Part shown: piece after piece, positions 43,607 through 54,300 of the stretch | Position numbering within the stretch: position 1 is the first letter of the stretch | Layout of the letters: the number at the start of each line of letters is the position of its first letter | From: Macrosoma leucophasiata | Lineage: Eukaryota; Arthropoda; Insecta; Lepidoptera; Hedylidae | DNA length: 64,000 nt | Reading direction: 5' to 3' | Assembly: GCA_036365455.1 (NCBI GenBank) | Contig: JAWQUS010000030.1 | Coordinates: 8,618,001-8,682,000, forward strand | Position numbers and translations under genes: made by a program | The notes under the pieces: model-generated | Database searches by the model: none | What the model saw: only the letters and a program-made list of their open reading frames with translations | Told to the model about the DNA's origin: nothing

Positions 43607-44095
43607 GTTTCGAATCACTGTTCCGAAACATTTTGATGTTCCGAAAGATTGGAACACCAATACTGTTTCAAATGCATCATTTGCATCATTTGGAACTCGA
43701 ACATTATCGCTCTTTGTTTACCGCGTTCATGTCGCTAAAGTATGTGTGCAAACGAGACGCTTGACATTAGAACATTTGAATCAGTGAATCAGCTATCAGC
43801 TAGCTAAGCGAGAGAGCGGGATTACAGTACAAAATAAGCAAGTGAGAATGAGATACCAAATGAGATGATATTTTATTACTTATTCCGTTACGCCTATACA
43901 GTCTTGGTTGTTGGTCTGTGCCATCGACTATGCTGATTGGTCTGTGGTCTGTGCTATACAGTACCTAATTTGGACGTAATATTAACAACTGGCGTTTGTA
44001 TGACGCTTAGATTAAGTACTTATGTTGAATGATTTAGGGGCGTTTTTGGTTTGCATTATTTTGCTTTAGATTTTTATTCTTTTAAAATATGTTAA
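43607..44095. other. unassigned
   Basis: No clear gene. Words such as CACTGTTCCGAAACA suggest an old repeat, but no ends were found. Confidence 0.35.
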
Positions 44096-44099
44096 GAAG

Positions 44100-44575
44100 A
44101 TCAATTTCGAGGTTTCTTGGGGTGCTGATTACGAAAATGGCATTCGTTTTCAGATCCAAGATGGCGGACAGACTTTTTTTTCAAAAAGTGATAAGGGTCA
44201 ATTTCGAGGTTTCTTGGGGTACTGACATGGACTTAACTGATAACGAAAATGACATCCGTTTTCAGATCCATAATGGCGGACAGACTTTTTTTTTAAAATG
44301 TGATATGGATATCAATTTCGCGTTTTCTTGAGGTGCTGATTACGAAAATAGCATCCGTTTTCAGATCCAAGATGGCAGACAGATTTTTTTTCAAAATATG
44401 ATATGGATATCAATTTTGAGGTTTCTTGGGGTGCTGATAACGAAAATGGCATCCGTTTTCAGGTCCAAGATGGCGGACAGACTTTTTTTTTTTAAAACGT
44501 GATATGGGTATCAATTTTGAGGTTTATTGGGGTGCTGATAACGAAAATGGCGTCCGTTTTCAGGTCCAGTAGGTA
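44100..44575 (+). repeat. ~100-bp tandem repeat, five copies
   Basis: TCAATTT(C/T)GAGGTTTCTTGG recurs at about 44100, 44198, 44311, 44410 and 44510 (spacing 98, 113, 99, 100). Each unit continues with GTGCTGATTACGAAAATGGC, CGTTTTCAGATCCAAGATGG and GCGGACAGAC then a T run. The second unit has an extra ~15 bp (ATGGACTTAACTG). It ends 0.8 kb upstream of the SDHA start codon. Confidence 0.9.
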
Positions 44576-44619
44576 TTAATCAGCCGGAGAGTTACGTTCT
44601 ATTGGACCTGAAGTCTACG

Positions 44620-45115
44620 TCGCTGCGCGGCGGAGCATAGTGCATACCATGCCGGTGCTGGGTACGTTAACCTCGAGCGGATGTAGGTTTTGTAGAGCCG
44701 TATTTTAATACGCAGAGGCAGTCTAGAGCGAAGCACCGGATGCAACTCCCTCGCGCCGCCGCTGCCTGCCTCACTGCGTGATCGACAGTGGGCGTCATGC
44801 GAAGCGAGCGGTCGATGCTACACCCGAGATACTTAACTGTAGACCGCCACTCTTCATCCTGACCTCGCAACCGGAGCGCTGGTAACGAGCGGCGGGCTCA
44901 CATTGCGTTATCAGCCGTTTTATTCACATTCATGGCCATTCGCCACTCACCCAGTCACCCCAGCAGCAGGTCCAACAGATGTTGCATTTTCGCTGTTCCG
45001 GTATGCAACGGACGATGACGTTATGTAGGCGCTGTCATGGGCGAACAAGGACAGCTTGACGTCTTCCTCTCCCTCGCGCAGAGTTGCGCCCAAGGTGGGA
45101 ATGTCATGGGAATGT
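44620..45115 (-). mobile_element. Jockey-type LINE fragment
   Basis: On the - strand: VKLSLFAHDSAYITSS (RT motif C, FADD changed to FAHD), WRMAMNVNKTADNA, STVKYLGCSIDRSLRMTP and VDHAVRQAAAARG, with frameshifts between. Dead fragment close to the SDHA promoter. Confidence 0.75.
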
Positions 45116-45350
45116 TAATATCTCAACGGGCATTTCCAAATCGTAAAAAAAGTAGGTACTCTATTCTCTATTCTCAATTGTCACTGTCATGTCACGCTTC
45201 TGTCACATTATTTCCCCTCTTCACTTCGTCTCCATCCCCCTCGCTTCCAGCAGTTTTGTCAGTTTCGTCGGAGGCTGCGTATGTTGATCGTTCAATTTTT
45301 CTAGAATATCGTGAAAAACTGTGCTCCGGGTGCGGACAGAGAGTTCCATC

Positions 45351-45398
45351 ATGAGTGCAATTATGAAAGCCGCTGTCTCCCGAAGCCCTGCTTCATTG
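45351..45398 (+). CDS. SdhA: SDHA exon 1 (mitochondrial leader)
   Basis: ATG in TTCCATCATGAGTG; encodes [16 protein letters not shown] and ends at donor CATTG|GTGGGT in phase 0. It joins directly to [11 protein letters not shown] of exon 2. Confidence 0.88.
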
Positions 45399-48300
45399 GT
45401 GGGTGTATGAATAATTTTTGCGACTAACTTAGTTATGTAATCCATGGAAATTGTTTTAGTCGTATCGTATGGTATTGAAAAAAAATGTTGTGAAATATTT
45501 TCTTCTTAGCCGTTATATTTGTAATTGAGTTCCATTATCTATCTATAGAAATGTAGTTCAGCTACTGTACAATGTGTATTCTAACCAACTACGTATTTAT
45601 ATCTAGAAACACTATCTGAAACCTGTTTTTCATATCCTCCGTGCCTTCAAGTCAAATGATATTTATTTGTTTTTTGGCTTTTATCAATGCTTTTCACATT
45701 ATTTGTTCTACAATTATTATTGTATAATATTTCCTTTAGTACCTAAGTTATTAAAGTTAACACAGTATCCAGTGAACAGTCAGCAATTGAAAACTGTAAG
45801 ACATAGTATGTACAGTTCTTATTATTTATTAATTACCAAATCTATCAATCAATTATTAATATTTTCGTATTAGGTACCTATATTAAATACCAAAATTTGA
45901 AATTAGTTGTATTTTCAGTAGGTATGGAATATTGTCTTAGGTTAGTCATCTACTGAAATCTATTGTTACAGGCTACACATCTGTATAGAAATCTCCATTT
46001 GTCAGTTGGAGGAGCTACACCATTGAGAGATGGGTCTGCGAACACCAATATGTCAAAAGCCTACACAGTAATCGACCATCAACATGATGCACTGGTGATT
46101 GGTGCTGGTGGAGCTGGGCTTCGTGCTGCTTTTGGTTTGGTCCAGGAGGGCTTCAAAACTGCAGTTGTAACTAAGTTGTTCCCTACTCGATCACATACAG
46201 TCGCAGCACAGGGTGGCATTAATGCTGCTTTGGGTGAGAACCTTTATTGAACTGCATTCATAAAATTGATTTAATTAAGACTTCAACTGTTGCATTACAT
46301 ATTATGGTTACAAAATTATATAATTTGCAGGAAATATGGAAGAAGACAGTTGGCTTTGGCATATGTATGACACTGTGAAAGGCTCTGATTGGCTGGGCGA
46401 CCAGGTAATCATTTGTTTAATGACAGCAGTTTAATGTAATTGGCCAATTTGCTTTCAAAATGACTCATTTTGTACAATGCAATAAAAAAGTATTATTTCT
46501 TATAGATTATCCTTAAGTCTTCACTTAGGATTGTTGTACCCCATGTCATAAAATAATGTTACTGTGATAAACACAGTAATATTATTTTATGACATGGGGT
46601 TGTAATAAGATAACAAATTCAAATTGATACAATCAATCAATGATACAATCTGTAATACACAATACATCACTTGAAATCTTCCAAATCTGTTCTATCTTGT
46701 TATCAAGGATACAATCTTAATCTATTTAAGAACATGTAAAAATTGCAAAAAATGATTAGTAACAGTTAGTTTCTAATCCTGTATTTAAGAAAAAATTGTA
46801 TTATCAATAATGAGAATTTACTTTGTTTCATTAACCTATTTTGGTAATATTTTAGGATGCCATCCATTACATGACCAGAGAAGCTCCGCATGCCGTAATT
46901 GAGCTTGACAACTATGGTATGCCATTCTCAAGAACACCTGAAGGCAAGATCTACCAAAGAGCTTTTGGTGGTCAGTCACTGAAGTTTGGCAAGGGTGGAC
47001 AAGCACATCGCTGCTGTGCCGTTGCTGACAGGTGAATAATACATAATTAAAGAAATATTCAATATTTTTATTACTTATAAGTAGTGCATATTTTAACAAA
47101 CTCATTCTCTGATTACTTCTTTATCAAAAAAATATTATTTGCTAATTACTATTAATGCTTCATTGTTCAAGCTTAAGGAAGGCAAGTGGGAATAGTAATT
47201 GGTAAAATGCCTCATACAACAATTGTAAAGCCAAGTACCTACTTCCAAAAGTAAGTACTTGGCCTACTGATAGCATTAAAAAATTTCTTGCATATAATCA
47301 AACACCTGTGATTTGCCCTCTATATAAATTAAGTATGTATCTTTTAGCTAAGTTGTTTTACTAAATAAAATTTCTTTATATCCTCATCAGAACTGGTCAC
47401 TCATTGCTCCACACCCTGTATGGCCAATCCCTTCGATACGACTGCGAATACTTCATTGAATATTTTGCCCTTGATCTGCTGATGGAAAATGGTGTATGCA
47501 AAGGATGTATTGCACTAAACCTGGAAGACGGAACTTTGCACAGGTAACTTAAGCATTATTTTGTTTAAATGAGTTTAAATTATGACTGAAAATCAATGCT
47601 CGTTCAACAGTACAGTATTACTCAAATAATTTGTTTACTTGGCAATATTTAACTCACAGTATGCAATACATTTGTCATACAAAATTATGAAGTGATTTTT
47701 TGCCTCGAAACGGTTTGATACGAAAAACTAATTTATCTTTCTGTAAAACTATTATCAGAACTGATAAACAACAAAATGCGCATCGTGTTGTTTTATTTGA
47801 TTTTATGAAACATGGAACGTCAATCGTTGGGTTTTACGTCCTAAAACTGACCTAGGGCAGAGAATAGGGTCTTCAAAATTGACAAGTGAGTTGTGTAACT
47901 TAATATTGTAACAAACACTGAAAACCGCCAAAAAAAATTGCATCGCAGTAACCTAATAAACTCTCTTTACCTGAAACATTAATTCTAATAAAAAAAAACA
48001 TCATACAGGCGAATTGAGCCTCCCTCCTCCTTTTTGAAGTCTGTTAAAAATACACCATAAGTGCTGATTCATAGGAATGTTTCGTGTAGACATTGTATAT
48101 ATAGAGTAATATTAGAATTAAATCATATTTGCTCAGCTGTTTAGGAAATACTTGTAAGTAGATTGAGCAAATTTTTAACAATATATTGCTAAACAGCTAT
48201 GCAAATTGCTAATGGAGTCAATTGTAAGCAAAAATAGCCGCAGTTTTCATATGATACTTGTACAATTAAGACAACGTTATTCACGGTCCCCCGTGAGCTG

Positions 48301-51300
48301 AGGGAGAGAAAAGAATATGCCCAAAAAATGCAATATATTTTTATTTATTATATATTTTTATATATTCATAGAGCGATAGTGCGACAGAAGTTAATTCTGT
48401 CGCACTATCGCTCTATGAATAGTTCAGAAGTAGAGTTCATAAGTACAGATTAGTACAGAGTTCTGAGACGGCGGTCGGCTCTGTAATTTCTGATATTATC
48501 TGTATTTGTCGTGGATATATTTATTTACCTACAGATTTCTAGTTTTATTACAGAAATGTCTTACCAACCTAGCATCGGCGTCGATGTAAACAGCTTGCTT
48601 GATAGCCTTCCGTAACAAAAAAAAAAGAAAACTAAACGGCTGCCAAAAATATCTGAGTTAGGTACTCGTAGTCGAGTGGCGTGCACTTTTGTCAACATAG
48701 GCAACGTTATGCATGTCCATAGTTCTTAATGGGTAACACGTGATTTATTACGTTATCTTCGCGAGGAACTAAGGCTAATTTACACGTACCTAACTATTAG
48801 TGGACTAGCACGACTATTGAACAAAGTGATATTTTAAACAGACACGTAGTATGGGTTAACTACTAAAGAACGACAAACTATGTATGTACCATCGAAAAAG
48901 TTTCCGGTGATTTAAAACAATTGCAAATTAGATTTTATTCCCACCGGAAGACGGCACCGACGTGATCTACTGGATTTTTTTTCCGTGGTACTTATTAAGT
49001 ACACTAACATTATTTTATTTAAAGAAAAATGGAAAGAAAAATTTGACACATTTATTGCATTGCTTTATGGTAGCAGCAGTGAAGGAAAGATTTGAAAATC
49101 GGGCAGGGCTTCAGTAGCTCAATTGGAAGAGCGGCTGGACTAGATTCCCAGTAGGCCGCGAGTTCGAGTCTCGCCTGAAGTCAAATTTTTCTTTCCATTT
49201 TTCTTTAAATAAAATATATTTCACAAGCATGTGTTAATGCGAAATAATATAAAACAATTAATAAGGGTAAAAGCGACTTCTTTACGATATTCAATAAACT
49301 GCAAAGTCTATTATATCGGTTGCCTAACTAGCATAGTTGGCAATAGATGGCGCTGCTGCTACCATAAAGCAATGCAATAAATGTGAAGGAAAGATTTGAC
49401 AAATCGGGCAGGACTTCAGTAGCTCAATTGGAAGAGCGGCTGGACTAGATTCCCAGTAGGCCGCGAGTTCGAGTCTCGCCTGCAGGCAAACTTTTCTTTC
49501 CATTTTTCTTTAAATAAAATATATTTCACAAGCATGTGTTAATGCGAAATAATATAAAACAATTACACTAACATTTCTAAACGAACTTTTTCATAATAAT
49601 AGTCACTTCACTTCAAGATCTTAATCACATTACATAATCTATTTGCTTGCAAATTATAGGATTCGGCACTTTTTCACAATTTTACAGTTAGGTGATTATA
49701 GCGCGATCCCAGCAAAAACATCTTACACCCAATGGATAACTGAATTAGGTACTTTTTAAATCAGATTATAATCAGTTGTGTAACTTTGAATAAAACTGCA
49801 ATGTTTATTAATTTTTTTCTGTTCTATTCCACTAGATTAGGTCATAACATAAAAATATTGTGGAATTTTCATATGCGATGTGAATGATTTCTTCAGACTA
49901 TTATCAAGTGTCTAAAGGGACACAATTACGTACCTACCGGACACCTGAACGTATGTAGAGCAGTGTCTAGTAATAGCTCATTAAAATGTATTTTAATTGA
50001 TCTGAATGTCACAAAAAATACTCTTGGATAACTAAACGTAAATCTCTTGTGTGCCGGAAGGATGCCTCTCCTTCACAGCTGGGACAAGCTCCAGACAAAA
50101 ATGTTCGATCCGTCACTGAAAGCAGGTTACATTATTAACGTGTGGTAACTGTTTTTATGTTGAATTGCAAAAGAAAAAAAAAAACCAATGTAGGTAACTC
50201 AGCGTTGTTATCGGTCAGTGAGGTTGTACGTTCCCACGTCTGTATGTTTTCATAGCCGCGTTAGTCGCTAATGCCCGAGATACACAAACATTACACGAAG
50301 CTAGTATTTCAAAGTTCACTGGTAGAAATTTAGTGGCAAAGCTCGCGGGCGTATGCACGACCGCATCACCTAATCTGCTCGCTAAATGGTGATGTTCCGG
50401 TCAGTCCGGTCGCAGTGGCGGTACTTTTATCGCAGGATGATGTTGCCCATATTGGGTTATTACACTTACTACCGCCCCATTGAAATGGTTTAGCCGCCAT
50501 TATTCGGTTGACTGACTGTTTCTCTCTGCTTCTAATCGCCCCGACGATATACTGCTATGGCTTGCCAAAAAAATCAGCCTCGTGTGTAACGGGTATAAGT
50601 ATTTCTGTTTGTGTTACAGGTTCCAAGCGAAGAACACGATCCTCGCGACAGGCGGCACGGGCCGGTCGTACTTCAGCTGCACGTCGGCCCACACGTGCAC
50701 CGGCGACGGGACCGCCATGGCCGCGCGCGCCGGCCTCCAGAACGAGGACATGGAGTTCGTGCAGTTCCACCCCACTGGTACGTTCACTTACAATTATACA
50801 ATGTTTGACCCACCATCTCCCACTCTCCGTCCTATGTTTGGGTATACGGGGACAGGGCAGGACTGAGCCGGAAGGGTGGTGATGCCGGCCATACAAAATG
50901 TTCATCGTAGCACCGCCGAATCTATGTAAATATGAGTAGTACCTATTGAGTTGGAGCAGTTGATTTTTTTCGCTATTTCAAATCATTTATAAAGTAGTTC
51001 ATAATAATGAATGATATGACCCCTTAAACGGTCGTGTAAAGATGATGGAAGGGGAAGGGAAAGGTCACGCGTTCTGTGTCTTATCGTCCTCAATAGTCGT
51101 GCGCGCAGTCGCGTGTTAAGTTGTTCTCTTTACACTTAACATTTGTACGCCCAATCGCTGGCACCTGGCAAAATTACATTAAGAGCTCCTTCCGTTTCTT
51201 CCTAATATAATGTTCTAATACGATTTAAATGAATAAATTGAATTTATTGAATAATGGATGTTCACCTTATATTAGGTTAGTTATGATAATGAAACTTTTT

Positions 51301-54300
51301 GACTGTAAAAAACCTACGAATGATTGGGTATAGATATTATGAATATATTATTTAGACCATTGATGATCAATGATAGACACATACAATACATCATAGCCTC
51401 ACCGTACTGGATATATTTATATAGGTCTTGATAGGAATAATCATTGAACTGAACACGTTCAAAAGGCGCAGCGCTATTGTCCATTGTCTTCTTTCAAACC
51501 GATTATGATGACACGCCGCTAAATTCAGCGACGCTTTCCATCGCTATGTCTACGTTTAATATGTACGACGTGTTATTTCTTCAAAAGAAGGTAATACGAT
51601 TTTTATGCATATCGGAATTTATGGGTTCTTAAGACTACCATCTTTTGGGTAATATTATGTTATACAGCAGTAGGATGATCCATCATAGAATGTTATTAAC
51701 TCAATTTTCCATTTTTGGAAGTTGCCCAGTGCCTTGGAGTTTGGTAATGCGATGCCCGGCGATGTCTAGCTCGCCACCTGTTACATCGGCCAAAACGTAA
51801 CCAGGGAATCGTGGGTGTTTGCATGTATGCTTAAATGCATGCATTTACCTCTGCCTTCGAGGATTACAGGCGTGAAGTTACGTTTAACTGCTATCTATCT
51901 TGGTAGTCTAGTAAAAAGCAGGCCACTACCACTATCCGGGTTCGATTCCCGGCTCGAGGAGCGAGTGTTAATTGGGTTTAAACATTAGCGTAGATTCCCG
52001 TTGGCACCCACGCAGCGTGTATTGAATGAATGAACGCATGAATTTACCTGCCTGAAAAGTTACGTTTATTAAACTTTCTAAATTCTTTCACCAGGTATTT
52101 ACGGCGCTGGATGCTTGATGACGGAAGGTTGCCGTGGCGAGGGAGGTTTCCTGGTGAACGCGAAGGGCGAACGGTTCATGGAACGCTACGCCCCCGTCGC
52201 TAAGGATCTAGCCAGCCGAGACGTTGTGTCCAGGGCCATGACCGTGGAAATTATGGAAGGTATGTTTATGACTGTTCAAATGTCAGAAGGTTTGTATTTG
52301 TATCCTTATTTAATTGCTAGTAGTGGTAGCAGGCCATTTCTTTGTTTATTGTTCGGCAATTTCCTTAGTGACACTTTTGTAGTTTGGTAACGTGCCCGGA
52401 AATGTCAATAGGTTCGTCACCTACATAGCACGAAACAAAACTGATGAATCGTCGGTGTTTGTATGTATTTACCTCTGATTATCCCTTTGGGTAATACAGG
52501 CGTTTTTATTCTTTTATTGAAGCTACATTATTACTATCCTCCTTATACAGCAAATTGTTATCAAAACACGGCCCCGAAATATGTTTAAAGTGATAGATTG
52601 AAAGTAAATTCAGTTCTAGCCCTATTTTATCTCACTAATATACATCTGAACATAGTTCCAATTTAATCAAATATGTAATAGATCTCTTTTCTTGCCTGTT
52701 ACAAGTGTGAAGTTGTGTTTGTTTTGCAACAATTTGCACGAACAGATCAAACGAAATTTATTATCTGTCGATAAGATTATGGAAGCTAAACATACAAGTT
52801 TTTAGTTATCAAGTTTGTGCATGATTTAAGCTGTCACTAAGTGGTTGATATTGATCAGCTAGATAAAAATGTTAGTACAAAAATATTTCTACTACTTCTA
52901 TATTATTTTACTGTATGTAAATTTGACTCATACGAGGATGATAAAAAGTTGTGAAAGCACTATAGGACTCTTTTTAAAGATAGTTAAATAAATTGACTAT
53001 TTCGCTACATATTATACTACGCAATAGTAATAGAATAAGTAAGTAATACGTTTTACTTTTTTTTGTGATAAAGGTGGCAAACAAGCATGCAGTTCACAAT
53101 GATGTTAGGTGATGACTGCAGCCTATACACACTTACACAAAGACCAGAGGTCAAAATGCAGATACATTGCCACCTCCTGAGACCTTAGTTGTTATGTCAC
53201 TGTTATAGTTATTACAGGGCCTATCTAAGGCTATATTGGTTCATGTTTTCTCTACTGTTATTCCCGTCATTAATCATCTTCCCATCTTTAGATTTGCCTA
53301 CCACATTTCTTTTTAGTATATCTGGGATATCAGTAATTCGAGTTTGGGTCCATTTTTAGGTGCCTCTTATTATGAGTGAAAGTGATCGATGTGAAAAGCA
53401 AGTACCCTCCCATGGGAGTAAAATCGAACATCACATTAAATTTAGTTTCCATTACCTATTGTATTTGAGCTTAACTTAGGCCTCACGGCTTGGAACCGCA
53501 TCTGCATATAGACCTCCGGTTTCAATGAAGATGTCTATAGGCTATAGGCTGCAGTCACTTACCATCCATATGAACTGAGTGCTTGTTTCCTACCATCATT
53601 ACTTATATTTATTTATGTCATGAAGTGGCAAACAAGCATACAATTCACATTGTTGGTAAGTGAATACTGTAGCCTATAAACTTCTACATAAAAATCGGAG
53701 ATTTCAATGTAATTTAAGTTGTTATACTTCTTAGACAGAAATTACAGGAGTGGTATGTGGTGGTGGTATTACCATCTGACCGGAACATGATAGTGCTGAA
53801 CACCACCATTTAGTGGCAAGAAGATTAAGAAAATCGATGAAGACTACGCCCACGAGCGTTTCTGGAGTACTACCACCCGTAAATTATTTTGATCACATGT
53901 CATCTTCCTATGCACCAGGTCGCGGATGCGGGCCGGAGAAGGACCACGTCCACCTGCAGCTTCACCACCTGCCGCAGGAGCAGCTCAAGCAGCGTCTGCC
54001 CGGCATCTCCGAGACCGCCATGATCTTCGCCGGCGTCGACGTCACTAAGGAACCCATTCCTGTGTTGCCCACCGTCCACTACAACATGGGCGGTACCCCC
54101 ACCAACTACCGCGGCGAGGTAAATACAATTTCACATCGCGCTTAACTTTTATTCGGATCGTTATGATATTCGCGGCGTCGCCCACCGACCACTTAAACAT
54201 TGGCGGCACTCCCACCAACAACCGCAGCGAAGTAAATACAATTTCAATCATGGTGCGATTATTTTTTATACGCTTAATGTTCAAACAGCCATGATCTTCG

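Noticed and set aside
44100..44575. CRISPR-like array
   Set aside because: Units are contiguous ~100-bp tandem repeats without spacers, in a eukaryotic genome.
49108..49182. Functional tRNA gene
   Set aside because: The cloverleaf is good, but the anticodon arm has a mismatch or an oversized loop, no clear terminator T-run follows directly, and the unit is repeated with extra shared sequence, so it is treated as a repeat.
53813..53918. Upstream extension of SDHA exon 8 from an ORF starting at 53813
   Set aside because: That part is family R repeat; the AG at 53917-53918 restores the conserved [10 protein letters not shown] reading in phase with exon 7.
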